A stretch of 64,000 nt of DNA from Christensenella sp. (GTDB taxonomy: Bacteria; Bacillota; Clostridia; Christensenellales; CAG-917). This document shows, piece by piece, positions 8,290 through 16,710 of this stretch. Where the stretch lies: assembly GCA_022009775.1 (NCBI GenBank), contig CP091723.1:868001-932000 (forward strand), given 5' to 3'. Both the position numbers and the translations under genes were made by a program. How positions within the stretch are numbered: position 1 is the first letter of the stretch; every line of letters starts with the position of its first letter. Below the pieces are notes generated by a model. It did not search any database, had not been told where the DNA came from, and saw only the letters and a list, made by a program, of their open reading frames with translations.

Positions 8290-9627
8290 ATGGACAATTT
8301 CGACGAAAAACGTTGCGTTGTAAACGCAGAAGATTTGACAGACGGCGTTGATTTCATCGGCGAGTTTTCGGATGAACTCAAAAAGTATCAGGGACGTGTT
8401 GCGGGCAGTGAACAGGAAACCGCTTGCGCACGTGCCATCCGCAATCGCTTGCACGACGAAACCGATGCAAAAACGAGACTGGAAGCGTTCAGGGCGTATC
8501 CTTTTGCAGGGCGCGGTGCGTTCATGTGTCTCGGAATGTGGTTTGCGCTTTGCTACGTTATATATTTTATCTCTTTTGCGGGCAGTCGCCTTGCAGGAGC
8601 ACTTGTGACGGCATTGTCGTTCGTGATGTTCATTGCGGGAGCAAGCGTGTTTATGCTGATATATTTCGGCAATCTCCGCCTTGCAAAGATCTTGCCCCAA
8701 AAGGTTTCGTACAACGTTGTTAGCGAGTTTTCAAAGACGGATAAAGCGGACAATGTCTACGTCATCGTCGACAACCACGACGAAATGCTCGGAAGTTTCA
8801 TAAAAGACTTCAACGTTATGCGAAAAGTCTCCATAATCGTTCCGCCGATAGCGGCGTTTATATTCGTGCTGTTCTGCATTCTCAAAATGGCACTCGGCAC
8901 TTCGGACGGCAACGTGGCGGCAAAGATAAGCGCATTCACCATTCTTCCGTTCGTGTCCGGTATATTCGGAATCGCGGCGTTTATTCTTCATTACTCTCCG
9001 CTTGAAAAAGACGCTCGTCAGTCAAACGGAGTGGCAACGTCCGTTGCAATGGCAACCTATGCCTATTTCGTCGAGAAGCCGGAAATGCTGCCCGAAAACG
9101 CAAAGGTCGTCTACGTGTCGCTCGGAGCGGAAAACTGCGCCCATTGCGGCTCTGAAGCGTTTGTGAAATCTCATCCCGAATACGCGGGCGCAAAGGTGCT
9201 TTGCATCGGAGACATACGCAACGGGGACGTTAAAATCGCAGACGGCGACGCCGTTAGAAAATTGCAATATTCAACCGACGTCACGAGTGCCTTGCAGGCA
9301 AGTGCGACCGAGCAGGGCATAAGCGTTGAAGTTATGCTTCACGACACGTTGAAACACAAATTCAATTCTTTGCACGGGTTCACGTCAAATGCGTTTGCAA
9401 AGAACGGCAACGCCACCGCAACGCTTATTGCGAGAGATTATTCTCAAAAAGACGTACAACTTTCAAAAGAGCAAATGGAAGAACTGTTTACGCTTTGCGT
9501 AGGCACTTTCGAGAAACTTATGCGCCGTGACGAACATACCCCGAAGGTGACAGAAACACCGGTGCAGGAAGTCGTCAACGTCGCACCGTCCGCAGAAATG
9601 GAAATAGTGGACGTTGAAAGTAAATAA
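8290..9627 (+). CDS. Membrane protein with degenerate M28 peptidase-like domain
   Basis: A 445-residue protein with an N-terminal soluble part, hydrophobic segments at about 77-97 and 99-125 and again at about 185-205 and 220-240, then a C-terminal soluble domain. Several stretches follow the M28 aminopeptidase plan: HYSPLEKDARQSNGVATSVAMA corresponds to the family HYDS...DDNASGVAALLE, and VVYVSLGAENCAHCGSEAFV corresponds to the FGAEE...GS.AY motif. The metal ligands are altered: the Asp after HY, the Asp before NASG and the second Glu of GAEE are missing (Pro/Gln/Asn instead). So this is likely a catalytically inactive relative. The start relies on the leaderless promoter; no ribosome binding site is present. 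Confidence 0.6.
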   Translation: MDNFDEKRCVVNAEDLTDGVDFIGEFSDELKKYQGRVAGSEQETACARAIRNRLHDETDAKTRLEAFRAYPFAGRGAFMCLGMWFALCYVIYFISFAGSRLAGALVTALSFVMFIAGASVFMLIYFGNLRLAKILPQKVSYNVVSEFSKTDKADNVYVIVDNHDEMLGSFIKDFNVMRKVSIIVPPIAAFIFVLFCILKMALGTSDGNVAAKISAFTILPFVSGIFGIAAFILHYSPLEKDARQSNGVATSVAMATYAYFVEKPEMLPENAKVVYVSLGAENCAHCGSEAFVKSHPEYAGAKVLCIGDIRNGDVKIADGDAVRKLQYSTDVTSALQASATEQGISVEVMLHDTLKHKFNSLHGFTSNAFAKNGNATATLIARDYSQKDVQLSKEQMEELFTLCVGTFEKLMRRDEHTPKVTETPVQEVVNVAPSAEMEIVDVESK

Positions 9628-9743
9628 CAAAAAACGAGGCTTTATAGACAATAAAAACATATATAAAATCGCTGTTTTGCAAAAACAGCAACAAATATTT
9701 GAATTAAGAATAAAAAGAGAAAACGAGTATTAAAGGTGGTATC

Positions 9744-11009
9744 ATGGACGAAAACCGTGACGAAACAACAATCGAATCCAAACAAGAACACGTGATTTGC
9801 GGTTGCGAAGAAGAAACTCAGGCAAGCGATGTCGACGCTGTGGCAAAGAGCGATGAACAAGCGGAAGAAGGAATTCTTTCCGATTATGCAAAAAAAGAAA
9901 AGCCGTCCGTAAAAGCCGTTGTCAAGAAATATTGCAAACGTTATTTCATAGATGCGTTCTCGGGAATGGCTCAAGGACTGTTTTGCACGCTTATCGCAGG
10001 CACTATTCTTGCGCAGATTGCGTCCTGGTGCGGAGACAACGGATTTGCTCATTTTCTCGCGTATATGGCAAAAATCGCCAAAACGCTTATGGGCGCAGGC
10101 ATCGGCATAGGCATTGCGCACAAACTCGGTGCGAAGCCACTCGTTATTTTCACGGCGGCCGTCACGGGTATGGTCGGTGCGTTTGCAAGCAATCAGGTTG
10201 ACGTTATGTGCCACAACGTTGCGTGGAATTTCGTGTTCGGCGCGCCCGGCAATCCCATAGGCGCATACGTCGTTTCACTCATCACCGTCGAACTTGCGGG
10301 ACTTTACGTCGGCAAAACCAAACTCGATATAATTCTCGTTCCGCTCGGGATGATGGCAATGTGCATGTTTGCCGTGTTTATCGCATGGCCGTTTATCAAA
10401 CTCATCGAATATATCGGAATCGCAATGGCACTCGCAATTCAGGCAGGCGTTGCCGTTAAGATTCTCGTCGGCATATTCATTGCCGTCGTGATGGGAATTT
10501 TGCTCACCATGCCAACGTCGTCGGCTGCAATTTGGATTGCGGTTGCGGCGGCAGTTCCTGCAGAATATGAAGAAGCACTCATGATTGCCGGCGGAGCGGC
10601 AGTTGCAGGATGCGCCGCTCACATGATCGGATTTGCCGTTGCAAGTTTCAGAGAAAACGGATTCGGCGGACTTATCGCACAAGGAATAGGCACGAGTATG
10701 CTTCAAATCCCGAATATTATGCGTCGTCCCGTCATTATGGTTCCCGAAATCGTGGCAAGCGCAATCAGCGGTCTCGTTGCGGTTCTTCTTGATATGCGTT
10801 GCAACGCGGCAGGCGGTGGAATGGGCACGTCCGGACTTGTTGGCGTGTTTGGCGTCATCGACGCGTCAAAAGACGTTGTTGATACGTGGAAATACGTTCT
10901 CGGCATCATTCTTTGCATGTTCGTAATTCCTGCGGTCGTAAGTTTTGCGTTGAGCGAGATAATGAGAAAGACCGGGGTTATACGCTTCGGTGACCAACAA
11001 CTCGACTGA
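9744..11009 (+). CDS. PTS EIIC-like membrane permease (PTS_EIIC_2 type)
   Basis: The first 65 residues are acidic and polar, then at least eight hydrophobic helices follow. FSGMAQGLFCTLIAGTILAQI and the Gly-rich AGIGIGIAHKLGA stretch are typical of the PTS_EIIC_2 (PF13303) family, which is often annotated as PTS sugar transporter subunit IIC or a regulator. The C-terminus contains the family MGTSGLVG motif. No IIA, IIB or sugar enzyme gene is near, and the long acidic N-terminus is unusual, so a sugar substrate cannot be assigned. AGGTGG lies five bases before the ATG. The stop codon lies inside the left arm of hairpin element H3. Confidence 0.7.
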   Translation: MDENRDETTIESKQEHVICGCEEETQASDVDAVAKSDEQAEEGILSDYAKKEKPSVKAVVKKYCKRYFIDAFSGMAQGLFCTLIAGTILAQIASWCGDNGFAHFLAYMAKIAKTLMGAGIGIGIAHKLGAKPLVIFTAAVTGMVGAFASNQVDVMCHNVAWNFVFGAPGNPIGAYVVSLITVELAGLYVGKTKLDIILVPLGMMAMCMFAVFIAWPFIKLIEYIGIAMALAIQAGVAVKILVGIFIAVVMGILLTMPTSSAAIWIAVAAAVPAEYEEALMIAGGAAVAGCAAHMIGFAVASFRENGFGGLIAQGIGTSMLQIPNIMRRPVIMVPEIVASAISGLVAVLLDMRCNAAGGGMGTSGLVGVFGVIDASKDVVDTWKYVLGIILCMFVIPAVVSFALSEIMRKTGVIRFGDQQLD

Positions 11010-11134
11010 GCGCACTATTGAGCGAATAGCTGTGTCAACGCTCTATCGTTTCAAAATCACGTACGATTATGTACGTTGGGTTTTGCTCCGTTGGGGCGTT
11101 TCCTTGCTCTTCATCTCAATATTGCGCTCAGTCG
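11003..11134 (+). repeat. Family H nested hairpin element, copy H3
   Basis: Outer arms CGACTGAGCGCA-c-TATTGAG and CTCAATA-t-TGCGCTCAGTCG pair over 19 of 20 positions. The left arm contains the stop codon (TGA, 11007-11009) and the preceding codon of the PTS-like gene. Inner stems are CAACGC-type, CAAAA / TTTTG and ACGTAC / GTACGT. The family tags GCGAATA on the left and TTGCTCTTCATC on the right are present. Confidence 0.75.
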
Positions 11135-11140
11135 TGTATG

Positions 11141-11256
11141 TTTAATTTGCGAATTGCGTCAGAGCCATGCTCCCGTCAACTCATGTACTATTTGTACATT
11201 AGGGTTGCCGTTAGCGAGGCTCTTTCTTGTTTTTCATCTATTTATCGCATTTTTTG
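11141..11256 (+). repeat. Family H nested hairpin element, copy H4
   Basis: It lies directly behind H3. The core is AGAGCCATGCT / AGCGAGGCTCT, CAAC / GTTG and ATGTAC / GTACAT, with the right-hand tag TTTCTTGTTTTTCATCTATTTATCGC. The outer arms are poorly paired here. The two elements in tandem mirror the H1-H2 arrangement. Confidence 0.6.
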
Positions 11257-11600
11257 TTAATTAATAATTAATAATTGCGGAAGGCGCAGCCCGAACAAAA
11301 GCCTATTTGTAGCGTACTTATAAACGCAATGTGCAACTTCGAAGTGAGCGTTCGCAAGGCGAACGCCGAGATAAGCGCCGAGCAAGACGGTTGTACAAGT
11401 GAGCAAGTGCGTGTTGTTCTTTACACTTGCGAACGAGTGGCATAATAAGAGCACGATACTTGTCTATGCGGGTGCCGCCTGTCTTCCCCGCGAGCGATGG
11501 ATAATTTTGTAGAGAAAGCACCATATACGAGTGGTGGAAGAAATACCGGCACGGACCGGAAAGATGGGGCAATTCTATTTAGGGTTTTAAACGCAAAACT
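11257..11600 (+). repeat. Family R2 dispersed element, copy a
   Basis: It starts with the TTAATTAATAATTAATAATT spacer and the TAGCGTACTTATAAACG tag. Hairpin 1 is GCGTTCGC aag GCGAACGC, hairpin 2 is AAGTG-CGTGTTGTTCTTTA-CACTT, both flanked by sequence conserved in all copies. The 3' core GTAGAGAAAGCAC...TACGAGTGGTGGAAG and CCGGCACGGACCGG is the best conserved part of the family. No intact coding sequence is present; one frame of the core reads CRESTIYEWWKKYRHGPERW in all copies, so a decayed gene is an alternative origin. Confidence 0.7.
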
Positions 11601-11635
11601 TTTGTAGAGATGAAAACAAAACAAAAACTTATACA

Positions 11636-11960
11636 CGCACTCAGCCTATTCGGAGCGTACTTATAAACGGACTGTGTAAATTAAAAGACGGAACACGAGC
11701 CGCAACGGCGGCGAGCATTTGAGCACCGAACTCGACGATTAGTACAAGCGACTGCGCCGTGTTGTTGGCTACTGCCTGGCGCACAAAGCGCAGTGGCATA
11801 GTGAGTGTACGATACCTATCTATGTGAGTGCCGTAAGGAACAAAGTGACGGAATAGCGATTGTTACGCTTGCGTCAATCGCGTCGTTCCCCTTTGCAAAA
11901 GATGTTTTGTATGTAGAGAAAGCAATTTGTTCGAGCAGTAGGGGCGCGACGCGTTAAGCA
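11636..11960 (+). repeat. Family R2 dispersed element, copy b (diverged)
   Basis: It starts with CGGAGCGTACTTATAAACGG like the other copies. Hairpin 1 is the second variant (GCCGC aac GGCGGC). Hairpin 2 has a third variant stem, TGCGC / GCGCA, with the same flanking sequence. The middle carries a segment (GGAACAAAGTGACGGAATAG and onward, 11835-11880) that also occurs, reverse-complemented, inside hairpin element H7. The 3' core has drifted (GTAGAGAAAGCAATTTG). Confidence 0.55.
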
Positions 11961-12086
11961 ATTCGTCCAGTGGACGGATTGTAGCCAAAGCGAACAAGGC
12001 GGATTGCCACGCAAACGCCGCAGTCGGACAAGCCCGAAGGGAAGGGGTAACATTGTATTAAAATGTGCGGTGAAAATCTATTACAT

Positions 12087-12114
12087 AAAAAAAGCACGCA
12101 AATGCGTGCTTTTT
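12087..12114 (-). terminator. Rho-independent terminator, works on the minus strand and possibly both
   Basis: AAAAAGCACGCA aat GCGTGCTTTTT, followed on the minus strand by more T residues (12083-12090). It lies 21 bases beyond the end of the minus-strand small membrane protein. Confidence 0.8.
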
Positions 12115-12134
12115 CGTTGCCACCGTGATGACTT

Positions 12135-12495
12135 TTACTCGACTGTACCGTTTTTGCCTTCGTCGGTTTGATCGTCGACTTTCTTGTCGCAATCGCTTGC
12201 TTTTGAGCAGCAAGAGCAGTTGTTGTCGCAGTTTGTGCTTTCGAGATTGAGATCGTCAATCCAGAAAATCTTGTCTTTGAGCGCAAGGCTGACGATGTCG
12301 ATGACGCACACCAGCCATCCGCCGAATATCATAACCAGGATTGCAAGCACAATGCCGAGCACGCTTTCTTTTTTGTGCGCTTTTTGCCAAACGGCAAAGG
12401 TTGGACGGAATGTCCCAAAGCAAGCAAAGGAGAATCTTGACGATTTTGTCAAGACCGTTGTACCAATCAAGATACTTTTTTGCAAAATCTTTCAT
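12135..12495 (-). CDS. Small membrane protein of unknown function, frameshifted
   Basis: Joining two frames gives about 119 residues: an N-terminal amphipathic part (MKDFAKKYLDWYNGLDKI), hydrophobic stretches around LLCLLWDIPS and VLGIVLAILVMIFGGWLVCVIDI, and a Cys-rich, acidic tail with CDNNCSCCSKASDC. The start at 12495 is preceded by AGGAG, seven bases away. The frame breaks at a run of six T (12369-12374, six A in the coding strand); one base less restores one frame. The break is probably a homopolymer error. The topology suggests an integral membrane protein with a tail that could bind metal. I do not recognise a characterised family. Confidence 0.6.
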
Positions 12496-12565
12496 TTTTA
12501 TGTCTCCTGAACGTTTTATTTCGTAAGGTGTTATATCACTATGTCAAAGATATGTCAAGTTGTTG

Positions 12566-12594
12566 TTGAATGATACCGTCAATCGTGTTATAAT
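12566..12594 (+). promoter_or_regulatory. Promoter of fhs
   Basis: TTGAAT (12566-12571), 17-base spacer, perfect TATAAT (12589-12594), 50 bases before the fhs start codon. Confidence 0.7.
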
Positions 12595-12644
12595 TTATAT
12601 ATTATATAATCGCGCGCGTGAAAATGCGTTGCAGGGAGTCAACG

Positions 12645-14315
12645 ATGAAAAGCGACATCGAAATCTGTCAGGAGACGAATTTGCGACCGATAAACGAGAT
12701 TGCAAAATCAATCGGCATCGACGAAGAATATCTTGAAGCATACGGAAAGTACAAGGCGAAAATCGATTATTTGCGTCTTGCAAAAGGCAATGGTAAGGGC
12801 GGGAAACTCATTCTCGTTACGGCAATCACGCCGACGCCCGCAGGCGAAGGAAAAACCACGACGACCGTCGGACTTGCCGACGGGCTTAAACGCATAGGCA
12901 AAAACGCAGTCGTTGCGCTGAGAGAACCGTCGCTTGGCCCTGTTTTCGGCATAAAAGGCGGAGCGGCAGGCGGCGGATACGCACAGGTCGTTCCTATGGA
13001 AGACATCAATCTTCATTTCACGGGAGACTTCCATGCAATAGGCGCGGCAAACAATCTTCTTGCCGCAATGATAGACAATCATATCCAGCAAAGCAACGCT
13101 CTTTGCATAGACACGAGAAAAATAACGTGGAAAAGATGCGTCGATATGAACGACAGGCAACTGCGTTTCATCGTTGACGGACTGGGCGGAAAAGCCAACG
13201 GCACGCCGAGAGAAGACGGCTTTGACATCACCGTCGCAAGTGAGATTATGGCGGTGCTGTGTCTTGCTTCGTCCATTGCGGATTTGAAAAACAGGCTTTC
13301 AAAAATCATCGTCGGATACACCTATGACGACAGACCCGTCACGGCAGGCGATCTTAAGGCGCAAGGCGCAATGACGGCACTTTTGAAAGATGCCATAAAG
13401 CCTAATTTGGTTCAGACTCTCGAAGGCACTCCGGCACTTGTTCACGGCGGTCCGTTTGCCAACATTGCACACGGTTGCAACAGTGTGATTGCAACCAAAA
13501 CGGCACTTTATCTTGGCGATTACGTGGTTACAGAGGCTGGTTTTGGTGCAGATCTCGGTGCGGAGAAGTTTCTTGACATCAAATGCAGAAAGGCAAATAT
13601 CAAGCCGAATGCAGTAGTCGTAGTTGCGACGGTGCGTGCTCTCAAAATGCATGGCGGAGCGGATAAAAAGGACTTGAAAACGGAAAACGTATCCGCGTTG
13701 AAAGCAGGTATGCCGAATTTGCTCCGACACGTTGACAATATAAAGAACGTATACAAACTCCCTTGCGTCGTTGCAATCAATCGTTTTGAAAGCGACACCG
13801 ACGAAGAAGTGAAGACGATAGAATTTGCATGCAAGGAGCACGGCGTCAGTGCGGTTGAATGCACCGCTTTCGCAGACGGCGGAAAAGGCGCGGAAAATCT
13901 TGCAAGAAAGGTTGTCGAACTTTGCGACGAAGACAATTCGCGTTTTCAATACGCATACGATGATTCGGATTCCATTCTTCAAAAAATCGAAAAAGTCGTT
14001 CGCAAGGTATATGGCGGAGACGGTGTGAGCGTAACGCCGCAGGCGCAAAAACAAATCGATGCACTTGAAAAACTCGGTTTCTCGTCGCTTCCGGTGTGTA
14101 TCGCAAAGACGCAATATAGTTTTTCCGACGACCCGAGCAAACTTTGCGCACCGAGCGGGTTCATCGTCAGTGTGAGAAACGTAAAGGTTAGCGCGGGCGC
14201 AGGCTTTATCGTGGTGCTTACGGGAGACGTTATGACGATGCCGGGGCTTCCAAAAGTGCCTGCCGCAGAAAAAATCGACGTCACCGACGACGGCAAAATA
14301 ATCGGACTTTTCTGA
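12645..14315 (+). CDS. fhs: Formate--tetrahydrofolate ligase
   Basis: This 556-residue cytoplasmic enzyme makes 10-formyl-tetrahydrofolate from formate, THF and ATP, feeding one-carbon metabolism and, where present, the Wood-Ljungdahl methyl branch. The P-loop-like motif TPAGEGKTTTT near residue 65 and the stretch LREPSLGPVFGIKGGAAGGGYAQ are diagnostic. The C-terminal part ends with GDVMTMPGLPK as in the family. Length equals the usual 556-560. The start at 12645 is preferred to the upstream GTG at 12618 because AGGGAG lies six bases before it. It is followed closely by malQ. Confidence 0.95.
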   Translation: MKSDIEICQETNLRPINEIAKSIGIDEEYLEAYGKYKAKIDYLRLAKGNGKGGKLILVTAITPTPAGEGKTTTTVGLADGLKRIGKNAVVALREPSLGPVFGIKGGAAGGGYAQVVPMEDINLHFTGDFHAIGAANNLLAAMIDNHIQQSNALCIDTRKITWKRCVDMNDRQLRFIVDGLGGKANGTPREDGFDITVASEIMAVLCLASSIADLKNRLSKIIVGYTYDDRPVTAGDLKAQGAMTALLKDAIKPNLVQTLEGTPALVHGGPFANIAHGCNSVIATKTALYLGDYVVTEAGFGADLGAEKFLDIKCRKANIKPNAVVVVATVRALKMHGGADKKDLKTENVSALKAGMPNLLRHVDNIKNVYKLPCVVAINRFESDTDEEVKTIEFACKEHGVSAVECTAFADGGKGAENLARKVVELCDEDNSRFQYAYDDSDSILQKIEKVVRKVYGGDGVSVTPQAQKQIDALEKLGFSSLPVCIAKTQYSFSDDPSKLCAPSGFIVSVRNVKVSAGAGFIVVLTGDVMTMPGLPKVPAAEKIDVTDDGKIIGLF

Positions 14316-14330
14316 TAAAAAATAAAGAAT

Positions 14331-15814
14331 ATGAAATCAACGCAAGCAAAATTCGGTTTCAAGCACAAGAGCGGAATACTCATGTCGGTTTCGTCGCTCC
14401 CGAGCAGATACGGCATCGGGTCTGTCGGCGCGCCCGCTTTTAAGTTTATAGATTTTTTGAAAGAGTGCAAACAACGCGTATGGCAGGTGCTTCCGCTCAA
14501 CCCGACCGCATACGGAGATTCTCCGTATCAATCGCCGTGTTCGTTTGCGGGCAATCCGTATTTCGTTGACCTTGAAGTGCTAAAAAAGAATTTCTTCTTT
14601 GCGAAGAAGACTTGAAAGGCGCAATCGACAACGGGGACAGAGTGGATTACGGCAAACTGTTCGAGACGAGAATTCCGCTTTTGAAAAGGGCGTACTCTAA
14701 GTTTTCGCCGACGCCGAAATATACGAGATTTGCAGAAAAGAACGCAGACTGGCTTGACGATTACGCTCTTTTTATGACGCTCAAAGAAAAGAACGACTAC
14801 AAATCGTGGACGGAATGGGGAGATATGCGCGAGTATGCGTTTGCAAAAGCGCACGAAAGCGAGTTTGCGCAAGAATGCGGATTTTGGAAATTCGTTCAAT
14901 TTGAGTTTTTCTCGCAGTGGAAGAAAGTGCGCGAATATGCAAAGAAAAACGAAATTTCAATCGTCGGAGATATGCCAATTTACGTCGCATACGACAGCGT
15001 GGAAGTGTGGAGAGCCCCAAACGAGTTTTTGCTTGACGAAAATCTCGTGCCTACGGTCGTTGCAGGTTGTCCGCCCGACGCGTTTTCCGATGACGGACAG
15101 TTGTGGGGCAATCCTATCTACGACTGGAAAAGGATGAAAGAAAACGGCTATCGTTGGTGGGTGGAGCGTGCAAAGCACGTTTTTGAACTTTACGATATAG
15201 TGAGAATAGACCATTTTCGCGGATTTGCGGGATATTACGTCATCCCGTACGGAGATGAAACGGCAAAAGGCGGGCACTGGGAGACCGGCGTCGGATACGA
15301 ACTCTTTGCTGAGATTGAAAAAGCAGTTCCCAAAGCAAAAATAATTGCGGAAGATTTGGGGCACATCACAGACGACGTGCGCGAGTTGCTTGAAAAAACA
15401 GGCTATCCCGGTATGAAAGTGTTGCAATTTGCGTTCAACGACAAGAAAAACGAGTATTTGCCGCGCAACTACAAGACGGACAACTGCGTGGTGTACACGG
15501 GCACGCATGACAGTGCGCCGACGAAAGCGTGGTTGTCGGATATGACCGACGTTGAAAAAAAGGCTTTTGAAAGGGAATGCCCCGTGCGATTCGGACAATC
15601 TCCCACCGCCGCGCTCATTGCGTTTGCCATGAACTCGCCTGCGAATCTTGCGGTTATACCGCTGCAGGATTATATGGAACTCGACGCGGAAGCGAGAATG
15701 AACATGCCGTCAACCGCACAAGGCAACTGGACTTGGCGCGCGTCGGGAAGATTTGCAACGACTGCGCTTAAAAACAAAATTATGACCATCACCGAAAATT
15801 CGGACAGGGCGTAA
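14331..15814 (+). CDS. malQ: 4-alpha-glucanotransferase, frameshifted
   Basis: Joined over a frameshift the protein is about 494 residues, the normal length for MalQ (GH77), which transfers alpha-1,4-glucan segments in maltodextrin or glycogen metabolism. Visible motifs are SGILMSVSSLPSRYGIGS and VWQVLPLNPTAYGDSPYQS at the N-terminus, then VRIDHFRGF with the nucleophile Asp, IAEDLGH with the acid/base Glu, and GTHDS with the third Asp. The break is in a run of six A (14582-14587); one more A, or a -1 shift there, restores the frame. The zero-frame heptamer is A AAA AAG with a small hairpin behind it. It starts 15 bases after fhs and ends at a terminator. Confidence 0.85.
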
Positions 15815-15842
15815 AAGACAAACATATAAACCGTTTATGAAG

Positions 15843-15872
15843 ACCGCACTCGTTGCGGTTTTCGTGTTTTTT
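15843..15872 (+). terminator. Rho-independent terminator after malQ
   Basis: ACCGCA ctcgt TGCGGT followed by TTTCGTGTTTTTT, 29 bases after the malQ stop. Confidence 0.75.
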
Positions 15873-15917
15873 GACGCGTATATGGTAAAATCCTGAAAAT
15901 ATGCATAGATTTTGTGT

Positions 15918-16646
15918 ATGAACGTAATTTTATGCGGAGCGGCAGGCAGAATGGGGCGCGAAATGTGTGCGCTTATTAAGAACAGAGACGATATGAACAT
16001 CGTTGCGGCGGTAGATAAAATACCGTGTGAAGAACATTTTTATAAAAGTATCGTCGATGTCAAAGGAAGAGCGGACGTCGTTCTCGATTTTTCTCATCAC
16101 AGTGCAATACGGCAAATAGCAAAATATGCAACGGACAGAAAAATTCCGCTTGTCGTTGCGACCACGGGACATACCGAAGAAGAGATCGAAATCATACGCG
16201 GTGCGTCGGGGAAAATCCCCGTGTTTTTTGCAAGCAATATGTCGCTCGGGTTGTTGCTGACTTGTGAATTCTCGCAAAAACTTGCAAAGGTTTTTCCGTG
16301 TGCTGACGTGGAGATAATCGAGACGCATCATTTCAACAAGGCGGACGTTCCCAGCGGCAGTGCGCTCACGATTGCAAAAACGATAAAGTCGGCGCGCGGC
16401 GGCGGAGAAATCGTTGTTGGAAGACGTGCGCAAGACGAAAGAGAGAAAGGACAGATTTGCATAAATTCTCTTCGTCTCGGCAGTGTGTTCGGCACGCACG
16501 AAGTCATCTTTGACGACGGCAACGAAAGCGTTTCGATAAAGCATGTCGCCCACTCTCGCGAGTTGTACGCTTGCGGCGCAGAACGTGCCATGCGTTTCAT
16601 TGTTTCGCAAAAAGCAGGGTTGTACGGTGTGAAAGATATGGTTTAA
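15918..16646 (+). CDS. dapB: 4-hydroxy-tetrahydrodipicolinate reductase
   Basis: This 242-residue enzyme carries out the NAD(P)H-dependent reduction step in the lysine/diaminopimelate pathway. The dinucleotide motif is GAAGRMGR at the N-terminus; the signature ETHHFNKADVPSGSAL (family E.HH..K.DAPSGTA) carries the catalytic His-His and Lys. Length fits the short clostridial form. The ATG at 15918 is used because the family begins directly with the M-VILCGAAGRMG stretch. No Shine-Dalgarno is visible; an extended -10 (TGGTAAAAT, 15883-15891) gives a leader of only about 20 bases. No other lysine gene is near. Confidence 0.93.
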   Translation: MNVILCGAAGRMGREMCALIKNRDDMNIVAAVDKIPCEEHFYKSIVDVKGRADVVLDFSHHSAIRQIAKYATDRKIPLVVATTGHTEEEIEIIRGASGKIPVFFASNMSLGLLLTCEFSQKLAKVFPCADVEIIETHHFNKADVPSGSALTIAKTIKSARGGGEIVVGRRAQDEREKGQICINSLRLGSVFGTHEVIFDDGNESVSIKHVAHSRELYACGAERAMRFIVSQKAGLYGVKDMV

Positions 16647-16710
16647 GTGCCGATTTGGGCGGTTGTGGAACGTTGTGTATAAAATGTGAGATGCGTGATA
16701 AGCTAACGGT

